From: Vibrio natriegens NBRC 15636 = ATCC 14048 = DSM 759
Lineage (GTDB): Bacteria; Pseudomonadota; Gammaproteobacteria; Enterobacterales; Vibrionaceae
Length of the DNA stretch: 64,000 nt
Reading direction: 5' to 3'
Assembly: GCF_035621455.1 (NCBI RefSeq)
Contig: NZ_CP141822.1
Location: 2,480,001 to 2,544,000, forward strand
The notes beneath the pieces were generated by a model. That model ran no database searches, was not told where the DNA came from, and saw only the letters and a list, made by a program, of their open reading frames with translations. Both the position numbers and the translations under genes were made by a program. This document shows positions 47,475 through 57,208 of the stretch, in pieces. How positions within the stretch are numbered: position 1 is the first letter of the stretch; each line of letters starts with the position of its first letter.

Positions 47475-48470
47475 ATGAGCAAACAACTCGGCGAGTTGCT
47501 GATTGAGGGTAAAAATGTCGTTAAAGACTTCCCGCTAAATAGCAATTCTATCAAGCAGTCCAAGATGCGCGCGATCAACGACGTATCATTCAAAATGTAT
47601 AAAAGTCGCGGCTTGTCTGTTGTAGGTGAATCTGGCTCAGGTAAATCTACAACCGCAAAAATGATTGCGAAAATGTACGCCCCTTCGGAAGGCATCATTG
47701 AATACAAAGGACGTGATATTCAAGATATTCAATCAAGACAAGATCTAATGTCTTACCGAGAAGGAGTGCAAATGGTCTGGCAAGACCCGTTTGGCTCACT
47801 AAACCCGACGCACAACATTTTCCACCATATTGCACGACCACTGCTTATCCATAAAAAAGTGTCACCGGGCAACAAGAAAGAGCTGGAAGAACGCGTGTAT
47901 GACTTACTGGAACAAGTTGGCCTTATTCCGCCTAAAGAGACCGCGCAAAAGTTCCCTCACCAGCTTTCTGGTGGTCAGCGTCAGCGTGTAAACCTAGCGC
48001 GTAACATTGCAGTTGGTGCAGAAGTCGTACTAGCAGACGAACCTACGTCAATGCTGGACGTCTCGATTCGAGCAGGTGTTCTAAACCTGATGGAAGAGAT
48101 GAAGTTCGAGAAACAAATGTCTCTGCTCTACATCACGCACGATATCGCAACGGCGCGCTACATCGCGGAAGATTTGGCAGTAATGTACGTCGGACACATG
48201 GTGGAATGGGGAGACACAGAGGAAATCATTCATGATCCTCAACACCCATACACTCAATTGTTGGTTTCTGCAGTACCCGATCCATCTAAATCCATTCACG
48301 AGAAACTGAAAGGAAACAAAGGAGAGATCCCTCTCTGGACTCCGGAGTCTGTCGGTTGCCCATTTGCGGGGCGCTGTGTACACGCAACAGATAAGTGTCG
48401 CCAACAACTACCAGGCGTTACCCAACTATCTGAAAACCACTTTGTCCGTTGTTACCTATTTGAGAACTAA
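47475..48470 (+). CDS. Chitin-oligosaccharide ABC transporter ATPase 2 (DppF-like)
   Basis: A 331-residue ATPase. Walker A 'GESGSGKST', 'MVWQDPFGSLNPTHNI', signature 'LSGGQRQRV', Walker B 'EVVLADEPTSMLD', H-loop 'YITHDIATARYIAEDLAVMYVG'. The C-terminal cysteine pattern 'GCPFAGRCVHATDKC...VRC' matches its partner. It has its own GGAGAG ribosome binding site after a 48-bp gap. A hairpin (48480-48499) follows the stop before the enzyme genes. Confidence 0.93.
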   Translation: MSKQLGELLIEGKNVVKDFPLNSNSIKQSKMRAINDVSFKMYKSRGLSVVGESGSGKSTTAKMIAKMYAPSEGIIEYKGRDIQDIQSRQDLMSYREGVQMVWQDPFGSLNPTHNIFHHIARPLLIHKKVSPGNKKELEERVYDLLEQVGLIPPKETAQKFPHQLSGGQRQRVNLARNIAVGAEVVLADEPTSMLDVSIRAGVLNLMEEMKFEKQMSLLYITHDIATARYIAEDLAVMYVGHMVEWGDTEEIIHDPQHPYTQLLVSAVPDPSKSIHEKLKGNKGEIPLWTPESVGCPFAGRCVHATDKCRQQLPGVTQLSENHFVRCYLFEN

Positions 48471-48479
48471 GCATAACTA

Positions 48480-48499
48480 GGGCCAGAGAACACTGGCCC
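48480..48499 (+). terminator. Hairpin between transporter and enzyme genes
   Basis: Arms GGGCCAG and CTGGCCC with loop AGAACA, followed by ATTTCC. It is a partial terminator or processing element; the enzymes are probably still on the same transcript. Confidence 0.55.
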
Positions 48500-48532
48500 A
48501 TTTCCAATTGTTTTGTTTCGCGGAGACATTAA

Positions 48533-50254
48533 ATGCTGCTACTGACTAACCACATTGGTTATGAGCGTCTGGGGCCGAAAAAAGCGGTAATACAGACAGA
48601 ACAATCACACTTGTCTTCTGATACTGCCACACTGGTCTGTGCCAAAAGCGAGCAAATCGTTGCTACCTTTTCGGTACAAGAGCAAGGGAAAGTAGCGAAT
48701 TGGCATCAGGGGTATTTTTATCTTATCGACTTTTCGTCCTTTGAGATCCCAGGCCACTATTACCTTCGCTTTGGTAACGTAAGTTCTTCTCAGCTAGAAA
48801 TTGCTGAACAACTTCTTCTGGATCGCACTCTGTCCGATGTGATCTACTACTTTAAATCTCAGCGTTGCGGCGGAATTTTCGATCATGCCGATCGTCAGGC
48901 TGCGCTATTAAATTCCGAACAGACAACCGATGTTCATGGCGGTTGGTACGATGCGTCTGGTGATGTAAGCAAATATCTAAGTCACCTTTCGTACGCAAAC
49001 TACCTTAATCCTCAACAAACCCCTATGGTGGTTTGGAACATGCTAAAAGGACTTTCTCTGCACCAATCTAGCGACAGTATCGCTGCTTTCACCCGCACAC
49101 GCCTCATTGAAGAAGCGCTGTATGGTGCAGACTTCCTTGTTCGCATGCAAAACGAGAAAGGTTTCTTTTATATGACGGTATTTGATAAATGGAGCAAAGA
49201 TACCGCCCAACGTGAAATCTGTGCTTTCGAAACGCAACTTGGTCACAAGTTCGATGATTATCAAGCAGGCTTCCGACAAGGTGGCGGAGTCGCGATAGCG
49301 GCGCTTGCTGCTGCATCGCGTTTAGCCGTTCATGGTGAGTTCAATCAACAGGAATATATAAATACCGCAGAGAATGGCTACTGGCACCTAAAAGAGCATA
49401 ACAAGCAATATCTCAATGATGGCGAAGAGAACATCATAGACGAGTACTGTGCCCTGCTTGCCAGTGTTGAACTGTTTAAAACAACCAAAGAAAGCCGTTA
49501 CTTGGACGAAAGCCGTCTGTGGGCTTCACGCCTGGCAGACCGCCAAATGAGTGATGATAAATTCAAGCATTTTTGGTCAGCCAATCAAGATGGTAGCCGC
49601 CCTTACTTCCATGCAGCGGAAGCTGGATTACCAGTGATTGCTCTTTGTGAATACCTATCTATCGAAGACGACTCCGAGTTGGCTGCGTCCATAAAACAGA
49701 CGGTCAACCAGGCATGCGAATTTGAATTAGATCTCACCAGTCGTGTCACCAATCCATTTGGTTACCCTCGTCAATATGTCAAAGGCGTTGAAGAATCGAA
49801 ACGTGATGCCTTCTTTGTTGCCCACAACAATGAATCTGGCTATTGGTGGCAAGGTGAGAATGCTCGCTTGGGTTCACTAGCATCAATGTCTTACCTCGCT
49901 CAGCCTTATATCGAATCACATGAGACACAACAACAGCTGATACGCCTTGGACAAGATGCGCTTAACTGGATCGTTGGCTTAAATCCATACGACATGTGCA
50001 TGCTCGATGGCCATGGGCGAAACAACCCAGACTACCTTCCACAATATGGGTTCTTTAACGCGAAAGGCGGCATCTGTAATGGCATCACTGGTGGCTTTGA
50101 AGACGAGAATGACATCGCCTTTAACCCACCAGCACAAAAGGACGACATCCTACAAAACTGGCGTTGGGGAGAGCAATGGATCCCACATGGTGCGTGGTAC
50201 TTACTCGCGATCATGAGCCAAGCTCACCACCTATCAGTAGACGTTAAGGAGTAA
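48533..50254 (+). CDS. Glycoside hydrolase family 9, probable exo-beta-D-glucosaminidase
   Basis: A 573-residue cytoplasmic enzyme (no signal peptide). An N-terminal Ig-like CelD_N domain ('LTNHIGYERLGPKKAVIQ') precedes the GH9 (alpha/alpha)6 barrel. The 'HGGWYDASGDVSKYLSHLSYANY' block carries the catalytic-base aspartates and 'GGFEDENDIAFNPPA' the acid glutamate. Older annotation is 'endoglucanase-related'. A Photobacterium GH9 enzyme from an equivalent cluster has been characterised as an exo-glucosaminidase on (GlcN)2. With a glucosamine-type kinase next door, the same activity is inferred here rather than cellulose degradation. Confidence 0.85.
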   Translation: MLLLTNHIGYERLGPKKAVIQTEQSHLSSDTATLVCAKSEQIVATFSVQEQGKVANWHQGYFYLIDFSSFEIPGHYYLRFGNVSSSQLEIAEQLLLDRTLSDVIYYFKSQRCGGIFDHADRQAALLNSEQTTDVHGGWYDASGDVSKYLSHLSYANYLNPQQTPMVVWNMLKGLSLHQSSDSIAAFTRTRLIEEALYGADFLVRMQNEKGFFYMTVFDKWSKDTAQREICAFETQLGHKFDDYQAGFRQGGGVAIAALAAASRLAVHGEFNQQEYINTAENGYWHLKEHNKQYLNDGEENIIDEYCALLASVELFKTTKESRYLDESRLWASRLADRQMSDDKFKHFWSANQDGSRPYFHAAEAGLPVIALCEYLSIEDDSELAASIKQTVNQACEFELDLTSRVTNPFGYPRQYVKGVEESKRDAFFVAHNNESGYWWQGENARLGSLASMSYLAQPYIESHETQQQLIRLGQDALNWIVGLNPYDMCMLDGHGRNNPDYLPQYGFFNAKGGICNGITGGFEDENDIAFNPPAQKDDILQNWRWGEQWIPHGAWYLLAIMSQAHHLSVDVKE

Positions 50255-50258
50255 TACC

Positions 50259-51155
50259 ATGGCGTTCTATTTTGTCGGTATTGATGGTGGCGGTACTTCT
50301 TGCCGCGCTCGCATTAAAGATGCCCAGGGTAATTTTCTTGGTGAGGCGAAAACTGGCAGCGCCAACATCATGCTTGGTGCTGAAGTAGCGATGACTTCTA
50401 TCATTGAGGCAATTTCGTTGGCAGCTAAGCAAGGCGGGTTATCTGAGCAAGACTTTTCGTCTATGCATGTTGGGTTAGCACTCGCAGGGGCTGAACACAA
50501 AGCTTCTTGGAATGCTTTTATGTCTCTCGCTCATCCTTTCGCCAGCATGACATTAAACACAGATGCCTACGGAGCTTGCATCGGCGCACATAACGGCCAA
50601 GACGGCGCGATCATGATTGCAGGAACGGGATCTTGCGGCATCTACCTCAAAGGATTGCAACAACATGTTGTCGGAGGCCGAGAGTTTCCGATTTCAGACC
50701 AAGGTAGTGGTGCTGTCATGGGGCTGCGCCTAATTCAGCAGGTTTTATTGGCTGAAGATGGTATCCGAGAGAAAACACCGCTCTCCCAGCACGTCATGGC
50801 ACACTTCAAAAATGACGTAGACAACGTCGTTGCTTGGTCAAAACAAGCATTACCTCGTGATTACGGGCAGTTTTCTCCAGCTATTTTCCAGCATGCACAA
50901 CAAGGCGATACGCTCGCCATTGAAATGTTAAAACAAACCGCTGCTGATATAGAAACGTTTCTCATGGCACTTAACAAGCGTGGAGCGACCCGTATTTGTT
51001 TAATGGGAAGCATTGCTGAACGCATTCTCCACTGGCTATCTCCGCCCGTTCAAAAGTGGATTGTAGAACCTCAATTTGATGCGATTGAAGGAGCCCTTAT
51101 GTTTGCTGGCAAGCCTGAACATAACCTTTACTCGCTATCGGTAGAACAGGAGTAG
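50259..51155 (+). CDS. gspK: Amino-sugar kinase, BadF/BcrA ATPase family (probable glucosamine kinase GspK)
   Basis: A 298-residue kinase of the ASKHA fold. Phosphate-1 loop 'VGIDGGGTSCRARIKD', adenosine and phosphate-2 segments 'GAIMIAGTGSCGIYL' and 'GGREFPISDQGSGAVMGLRL'. From memory, the V. cholerae protein of this locus was purified as a glucosamine-specific kinase (GspK); related proteins phosphorylate GlcNAc. It follows the GH9 gene by 4 bases and precedes the GH20 gene by 2. Products of the two hydrolases are therefore trapped as 6-phosphates. Specificity for GlcN versus GlcNAc cannot be read from sequence. Confidence 0.82.
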   Translation: MAFYFVGIDGGGTSCRARIKDAQGNFLGEAKTGSANIMLGAEVAMTSIIEAISLAAKQGGLSEQDFSSMHVGLALAGAEHKASWNAFMSLAHPFASMTLNTDAYGACIGAHNGQDGAIMIAGTGSCGIYLKGLQQHVVGGREFPISDQGSGAVMGLRLIQQVLLAEDGIREKTPLSQHVMAHFKNDVDNVVAWSKQALPRDYGQFSPAIFQHAQQGDTLAIEMLKQTAADIETFLMALNKRGATRICLMGSIAERILHWLSPPVQKWIVEPQFDAIEGALMFAGKPEHNLYSLSVEQE

Positions 51156-51157
51156 AT

Positions 51158-53077
51158 ATGGAATATCGCGTTGACCTCGTCGTCCTATCTGAGCTAAAGC
51201 AAAATTGTCGCTTTGGACTGACTTTTCATAACTTAAGTGACCAAGATCTTCATGATTGGCACCTGACGTTTGCTTTTGATCGCTTCATTTTACCTGACAG
51301 CGTATCTAACGGTGTACTTAACCAAATTGGGAGCTTCTGTACTCTCAAACCAGAAAGTATGGTACTGGCGGCTAATCACAATTTCTATTGTGAGTTCAGT
51401 ATTGGTTCAAATCCATTTCGCTATCATTCAGACGGATTGAATGAAGCTCTGGTTGATTTTGTCGTCAATGGTAATACTCAGCGAGCCGAGGTTGACGTAA
51501 CACCTATCGTGCTGGCTTCGCCATACCGCGAGCGTAGTGACATTCCACCGAGTTTGATTCACGCTCAGCCTTTATTACCTAAGCCAAACCATATTGAAGT
51601 TCACGAGAGTTATTTTTCTCTTCACAACCGTGTTGGAATCAGTACTTACTCCGATTTAGCCAATTCAGCAAAAGATTGGTTGCTCGATGAACTAAAACGT
51701 ATTCACCAGTTTGAGCTTACTGCGTCTAATAACAGTCAGGTTATCTTTAAAAGTAATCCAACTTTAGATAAAGGTGCGTATAGGCTCAAAGTGACCGAAG
51801 AATCGATAAAAATCGAGGCTGGTTCAAAGTCTGGGTTCACCTATGCAAGTGCGACCCTGCTCCAACTTATCAGAAGAAATGGGGAAGATACTTCTATGGA
51901 AGTGGTCTGTTGCTCAATTAAAGACAGACCTCGTTTCAAATATCGCGGAATGATGCTCGATTGTGCACGACACTTCCATTCCGTAGAGCAAGTGAAACGT
52001 CTTATCAATCAACTGGCACACTACAAGTTTAATACCTTCCACTGGCACCTTACTGACGATGAAGGCTGGCGAATTGAGATTAAATCCTTGCCAGAACTGA
52101 CAAATATTGGTGCATGGCGCGGGTTAGATGAGTCCATTGAACCGCAATATACGCATTTGTCTCAGCGTTATGGCGGGTTTTATACCCAAGAAGAAATAAA
52201 AGAAGTGGTTGCCTATGCGGCGCAGCGCAGTATTACCGTCATCCCTGAAATTGACGTACCAGGCCACTGCCGCGCTGCCATTAAGTCACTGCCCCACATG
52301 CTTGTAGAGGCAGAGGACACCACCGAATATCGCAGTATTCAGCACTACAACGATAACGTGATTAACCCAGCGCTACCGGGCAGTTACGAATTTATCGACA
52401 AAGTGCTGGAAGAAGTTGCCACTTTATTTCCTGCACCGTATATCCACATTGGGGCCGATGAAGTACCACATGGTGTCTGGTCGCAAAGCCCAGCCTGTCA
52501 GGCGTTGATGGAGCAACAAGGCTATAGCGACTACAAAGAACTGCAAGGTCACTTCTTGCGTCATGCGGAAGACAAACTTCGCGGGCTTGGTAAACGAATG
52601 CTGGGATGGGAAGAAGCTCAGCATGGCAACAAGGTCAGTAAAGATACCGTTATCTACTCATGGCTAAGTGAAGAAGCGGCTCTCAATTGTGCTCGCCAAG
52701 GTTTCGATGTGGTGCTGCAACCCGCCCAAACCACCTACTTGGATATGACTCAAGACTACGCGCCAGAAGAACCTGGAGTGGATTGGGCAAACCCGATTCC
52801 ACTGGAGACAGCGTACAGCTACGAGCCGTTAGCACAAGTGGCAGACGACGATCCGGTTAGAAAACGTATTCGGGGCATTCAGGCTGCACTTTGGTGCGAA
52901 ATCATCAATAACCAGCCACGTATGGACTACATGATATTTCCCCGCCTGACGGCATTAGCAGAAGCATGCTGGACCGATAAGCAGCACCGCAACTGGACTG
53001 ATTACCTATCACGTTTGAAGGGGCACCTTCCACTGCTCGATCTGCAGGGAGTGAATTACCGCCAACCGTGGAAGTAA
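51158..53077 (+). CDS. Beta-N-acetylhexosaminidase (GH20), cytoplasmic
   Basis: A 639-residue GH20 enzyme. An N-terminal carbohydrate-binding-like domain ('FGLTFHNLSDQDLHDWHLTF') and the GH20b fold precede the TIM barrel. The barrel has 'FKYRGMMLDCARHFHSVEQVK', 'NTFHWHLTDDEGWRIEI', the catalytic Asp-Glu in 'YIHIGADEVPHGVW', and 'LGWEEAQHG'. There is no signal peptide, so it acts on imported chitin oligomers rather than chitin outside. It hydrolyses GlcNAc from non-reducing ends, in parallel with the phosphorylase downstream. Confidence 0.93.
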   Translation: MEYRVDLVVLSELKQNCRFGLTFHNLSDQDLHDWHLTFAFDRFILPDSVSNGVLNQIGSFCTLKPESMVLAANHNFYCEFSIGSNPFRYHSDGLNEALVDFVVNGNTQRAEVDVTPIVLASPYRERSDIPPSLIHAQPLLPKPNHIEVHESYFSLHNRVGISTYSDLANSAKDWLLDELKRIHQFELTASNNSQVIFKSNPTLDKGAYRLKVTEESIKIEAGSKSGFTYASATLLQLIRRNGEDTSMEVVCCSIKDRPRFKYRGMMLDCARHFHSVEQVKRLINQLAHYKFNTFHWHLTDDEGWRIEIKSLPELTNIGAWRGLDESIEPQYTHLSQRYGGFYTQEEIKEVVAYAAQRSITVIPEIDVPGHCRAAIKSLPHMLVEAEDTTEYRSIQHYNDNVINPALPGSYEFIDKVLEEVATLFPAPYIHIGADEVPHGVWSQSPACQALMEQQGYSDYKELQGHFLRHAEDKLRGLGKRMLGWEEAQHGNKVSKDTVIYSWLSEEAALNCARQGFDVVLQPAQTTYLDMTQDYAPEEPGVDWANPIPLETAYSYEPLAQVADDDPVRKRIRGIQAALWCEIINNQPRMDYMIFPRLTALAEACWTDKQHRNWTDYLSRLKGHLPLLDLQGVNYRQPWK

Positions 53078-53160
53078 CGAAAACATACGCGACGACAGTG
53101 CGCTTTAAAGAATTTTAATTTTTGGCTGCTCAAGCAGCTTTGTAAAAAGGAACGACACAA

Positions 53161-55569
53161 ATGAAATACGGCTATTTCGATAACGAAAATCGTGAATATG
53201 TCATTACCCGTCCAGATGTACCTGCTCCTTGGACTAACTATCTGGGTACTGAAAAGTTCTGTACGGTTATTTCACACAATGCAGGTGGCTACTCATTCTA
53301 CAACTCACCAGAATACAACCGTGTAACCAAATTCCGTCCCAATGCGACCTTTGATCGCCCGGGACACTATGTTTACCTGAGAGATGACGAAACGGGTGAT
53401 TACTGGTCTATTTCTTGGCAACCTGTAGCAAAAAGCCTTGATGAAGCGAGCTACGAAGTTCGCCACGGTTTGTCATACTCTAAATTTAAGTGTGAATACA
53501 GCGGCATTACTGCAACGAAAACGCTATTCGTACCAAAAGGTGAAGATGCCGAAATTTGGGACGTGGTCATCAAGAACACCTCTGACAAACCACGCACCAT
53601 CAGTGCTTTCTCATTTGTTGAGTTCTCTTTCAGTCACATTCAGTCAGACAACCAAAACCATCAAATGTCTCTGTATTCTGCAGGAACGGAATACAAACAA
53701 GGCGTTATCGAATACGACCTGTTCTACAACACGAACGATTTTGAAGGCTTCTACTACTTAGCTTCTACATTTGATCCTGACTCTTACGACGGCCAGCGTG
53801 ACAGCTTCCTAGGGCTATACCGTGACGAAGCAAACCCACTTGCCGTAGAACAAGGCAAGTGCTTTAACACCGCACAAACCTGTTACAACCACTGTGGTTC
53901 CCTGCATAAGCAATTTACTATCCAACCAGGTGAGGAAGTTCGCTTCGCTTACATCCTAGGTATCGGTAAAGGCAATGGTGAGCGTCTGCGCACTAAATAC
54001 CAAGACCTAGCAGAAGTAGACAACGCGTTTTCTGGCATCAAAGCACACTGGGATGAGCGTTGTGGCAAATTCCAAGTAAAATCACCAAACGAAGGTCTGG
54101 ACACCATGATCAACGCTTGGACGCTATACCAAGCAGAGACGTGTGTGGTTTGGTCTCGTTTTGCTTCTTTCATCGAAGTTGGCGGTCGTACGGGCCTTGG
54201 CTACCGTGATACGGCACAAGATGCGATTTCGGTGCCTCATGCTAACCCACAAATGACACGCAAACGCATTGTTGATCTTCTGCGAGGCCAAGTTAAAGCA
54301 GGTTACGGTCTACACCTGTTTGATCCTGATTGGTTCGATCCAGAGAAAGCGGATGTGAAACCATCTAAGTCACCAACAGTGGTTCCGACTCCGTCTGACG
54401 AAGACAAGATTCACGGCATTGAGGACACCTGTTCTGATGACCATCTATGGTTAGTGCCAACCATCTGTAAATATGTGATGGAAACAGGCGAGCACAGCTT
54501 CTTTGATGAAGTGATCCCTTACGCAGATGGCGGCGATGCATCGGTTTATGAGCACATGAAAGCAGCGTTAGACTTCTCTGCTGAATACGTGGGCCAGACA
54601 GGGATCTGTAAAGGTCTGCGCGCAGACTGGAACGACTGTCTCAACCTAGGTGGTGGTGAATCATCAATGGTGTCTTTCCTACACTTCTGGGCACTACAAG
54701 AATTCATCGACCTGGCAAAATTCCTAGACAAAGACGCCGACGTTGAGAAATATACAGAGATGGCGGCCAACGTTCGCGAAGCATGTGAAACCCACCTTTG
54801 GGACGAAGAAGGCGGTTGGTACATCCGTGGTCTAACGAAAAACGGTGACAAGATCGGTACTGCGCAGCAAAAAGAAGGCCGCGTACACCTTGAGTCAAAC
54901 ACACTAGCGGTTCTATCTGGAGCGGTATCTCAAGAACGTGGCGAAAAGGCAATGGACGCGGTAGACGAGAACCTGTTCTCTGAATACGGCTTGCACTTGA
55001 ACTCGCCATCATTCGCAACACCAAACGACGATATCGGATTCGTGACACGCGTATACCAAGGCGTAAAAGAAAACGGCGCTATTTTCTCACATCCAAACCC
55101 TTGGGCGTGGGTAGCAGAAGCGAAACTCGGTCGCGGTGACCGTGCAATGAAGTTCTACGATGCACTCAACCCATACAACCAAAACGACATCATCGAAAAA
55201 CGTGTTGCAGAACCTTACTCATACGTTCAGTTCATCATGGGACGCGATCATCAGGATCACGGTCGTGCTAACCACCCTTGGCTTACGGGTACCTCTGGCT
55301 GGGCTTACTTTGCGGTCACAAACTTCATTCTCGGTGTTCGTACTGGTTTTGATGGATTAACTATCGATCCATGTATTCCAACCAACTGGCCAGGTTTTGA
55401 AGTGACGCGCCAATGGCTGGGAGCGACTTACAACATCAAAGTGGTAAACCCTGACACGGTAAGCAAAGGCGTGAAGTCGATCACTCTGAACGGTGAAACT
55501 GTGAATGGAACATCAGTACCAGTGCAACCTGAAGGCTCAGTAAACGAAGTGATCGTTACCCTAGGTTAA
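53161..55569 (+). CDS. chbP: N,N'-diacetylchitobiose phosphorylase (GH94)
   Basis: An 802-residue cytoplasmic enzyme that converts (GlcNAc)2 plus phosphate to GlcNAc-1-phosphate and GlcNAc. An N-terminal beta-sandwich ('MKYGYFDNENREYVITRPDVPAPW') is joined to an (alpha/alpha)6 barrel. The general acid in 'GLRADWNDCLNLGGGES' falls at Asp492, the same number as in V. proteolyticus ChbP, which is almost the same length. 'GHDRANHPW'-type C-terminal motifs appear as 'DHGRANHPWLTGTSGWAY'. It is preceded by AAGGAACGACACAA and followed by a terminator. Confidence 0.95.
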   Translation: MKYGYFDNENREYVITRPDVPAPWTNYLGTEKFCTVISHNAGGYSFYNSPEYNRVTKFRPNATFDRPGHYVYLRDDETGDYWSISWQPVAKSLDEASYEVRHGLSYSKFKCEYSGITATKTLFVPKGEDAEIWDVVIKNTSDKPRTISAFSFVEFSFSHIQSDNQNHQMSLYSAGTEYKQGVIEYDLFYNTNDFEGFYYLASTFDPDSYDGQRDSFLGLYRDEANPLAVEQGKCFNTAQTCYNHCGSLHKQFTIQPGEEVRFAYILGIGKGNGERLRTKYQDLAEVDNAFSGIKAHWDERCGKFQVKSPNEGLDTMINAWTLYQAETCVVWSRFASFIEVGGRTGLGYRDTAQDAISVPHANPQMTRKRIVDLLRGQVKAGYGLHLFDPDWFDPEKADVKPSKSPTVVPTPSDEDKIHGIEDTCSDDHLWLVPTICKYVMETGEHSFFDEVIPYADGGDASVYEHMKAALDFSAEYVGQTGICKGLRADWNDCLNLGGGESSMVSFLHFWALQEFIDLAKFLDKDADVEKYTEMAANVREACETHLWDEEGGWYIRGLTKNGDKIGTAQQKEGRVHLESNTLAVLSGAVSQERGEKAMDAVDENLFSEYGLHLNSPSFATPNDDIGFVTRVYQGVKENGAIFSHPNPWAWVAEAKLGRGDRAMKFYDALNPYNQNDIIEKRVAEPYSYVQFIMGRDHQDHGRANHPWLTGTSGWAYFAVTNFILGVRTGFDGLTIDPCIPTNWPGFEVTRQWLGATYNIKVVNPDTVSKGVKSITLNGETVNGTSVPVQPEGSVNEVIVTLG

Positions 55570-55576
55570 TTCTCTT

Positions 55577-55603
55577 TGGGGAAACGTTCCCCTTTTAATT
55601 TTT
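55577..55603 (+). terminator. Terminator of the chitin operon after chbP
   Basis: Arms GGGGAA and TTCCCC around ACG, followed by TTTTAATTTTT. Confidence 0.82.
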
Positions 55604-55690
55604 CCGGTGTACTTGGCTCTACTGGGTACATCGGTTCGCTAGCAAATAAATAAGGTACGGCACGTTACCGTTCTTATTGAGGATCGAATC

Positions 55691-57103
55691 ATGATCAAAT
55701 TTGGTACAGGTGGCTGGCGCGCATTCATTGGTGAAGAATTCACTAAAGAGAATGTACGCTTGGTTGCTCAAGCAGTCGCAAACATCACCAATGCAGAATC
55801 TGTCGCGGAACGCGGCTTTGTGATTGGCTATGATCGCCGCTTTCTTTCTGACAAAGCAGGCCGCTGGTTTGCTGAGGTACTGGCAGCAAATGGCATTGTC
55901 GTCAGCTTCATCGATAAGTTTGTCCCAACGCCGATTGTTATGTTCAAAGCGAAGGAGATGAACTGCGCTTACTCAGCATGCATCACGGCTTCGCATAACC
56001 CCGCCGACTACAACGGGATTAAAGTCTTTATCGAAGGCGGTCGCGACGCGGATGAAATCATCACCCAGAAGATTGAAGATCAAATCGCCACGCTTACAGC
56101 AAGCGATGTGAAAAGCGTCGACTTTGAACAGGCTATCGATGATCACTTAATTGAAGTCATTAACCCGATGAACGAATTCGTGGATTCAATCATCAACTTT
56201 ATCGACATAGAAGCGATCAAAAAAGCCAATCTCCGTGTGCTTGTCGATCCAATGTTTGGTGTGGCGAAGAATGCACTACAGACTGTGTTGATCAATGGTC
56301 GTTGTGACGTGGATGTCATCAACGATGGTAAAAACCCAGATTTTGGTGGCTTAATGCCATCACCAAGTGCAGCTACGCTTTACCGTTTGATGCACTTAGT
56401 CGAGGAACAAGGTTACGACATTGGTATCGGCACTGATGGTGATGCTGACCGTTTGGGCATTATCGATGAAAAAGGGAATTTCATTCATCCCAACGAAGTT
56501 CTGATCTTATTGTATTACTACTTACTGGAATACAAAGACTGGAAAGGCTCTGTAGTACGTAACATCGCAACCACTCACCTGCTCGATAAAATCGCACAAG
56601 ATCACGGTGAAAAGTGCTTTGAGGTACCAGTAGGCTTTAAGCACATCAGCTCTCAAATGGAAGCAGATGACTCGTTGATCGGCGGGGAAAGTTCAGGTGG
56701 TTTAACCATTCGTGGCCATATAAAAGGCAAAGATGGGGTGTTTGCTTCCAGCTTGTTAGTAGAAATGATTTCCGTTACCGGTAAAAAGCTATCCGAGCTA
56801 TTAGATGAAATCTACAGTAAGTATGGCTATGCCTATATGGCTGAAGGTGATTGCAAGTTCAAACCTGGGCAAAAAGAAGCGTTATTCAACAAGATTTATG
56901 TTGATAAACAGTTACCTGAGTTTAAATTTGAAATCGAAAAAGTCAGCTACGAAGATGGCGCAAAAGTCTACTTTAAGAACGGTGGATGGATTATTGCTCG
57001 CTTCTCTGGTACTGAGCCGCTATTGCGTATATTTGCCGAGATGGAAGATAAAGATACTGCGGAACGTGTTCTTCAACAGTTTAAAGACTTCTTGTCTCTT
57101 TAA
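55691..57103 (+). CDS. Phosphohexomutase of the chitin cluster (probable GlcNAc-phosphate mutase)
   Basis: A 470-residue alpha-D-phosphohexomutase. Active-site serine in 'ACITASHNPADYNGIKVF', metal loop 'IGTDGDADRLGII', sugar loop 'GGESSGGLTIRGHIKGKDG' and phosphate loop 'ARFSGTEPLLRIFAE' are intact. It is more like bacterial phosphoglucomutase/phosphomannomutase than GlmM (also present, at 16260). Next to the phosphorylase, its natural job is inferred to be GlcNAc-1-P to GlcNAc-6-P. A terminator separates it from chbP, and GAGGATCGAATC leads to its ATG, so it may also have its own promoter in the 88 bp after that terminator. Confidence 0.9.
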   Translation: MIKFGTGGWRAFIGEEFTKENVRLVAQAVANITNAESVAERGFVIGYDRRFLSDKAGRWFAEVLAANGIVVSFIDKFVPTPIVMFKAKEMNCAYSACITASHNPADYNGIKVFIEGGRDADEIITQKIEDQIATLTASDVKSVDFEQAIDDHLIEVINPMNEFVDSIINFIDIEAIKKANLRVLVDPMFGVAKNALQTVLINGRCDVDVINDGKNPDFGGLMPSPSAATLYRLMHLVEEQGYDIGIGTDGDADRLGIIDEKGNFIHPNEVLILLYYYLLEYKDWKGSVVRNIATTHLLDKIAQDHGEKCFEVPVGFKHISSQMEADDSLIGGESSGGLTIRGHIKGKDGVFASSLLVEMISVTGKKLSELLDEIYSKYGYAYMAEGDCKFKPGQKEALFNKIYVDKQLPEFKFEIEKVSYEDGAKVYFKNGGWIIARFSGTEPLLRIFAEMEDKDTAERVLQQFKDFLSL

Positions 57104-57164
57104 CCTGAACTTGTCTGGCTTCAAGTTGCTGGCAGTCACTTAAGTCGCAAGTAGAGGAACACTT

Positions 57165-57190
57165 GCCCGGCATCACCGCCGGGCCTTTTT
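57165..57190 (+). terminator. Terminator between mutase and fbpC
   Basis: Arms GCCCGGC and GCCGGGC around ATCACC, followed by CTTTTTATT. It lies between the convergent mutase (+) and fbpC (-). Confidence 0.9.
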
Positions 57191-57208
57191 ATTTCTGGAA
57201 TAAAAACG

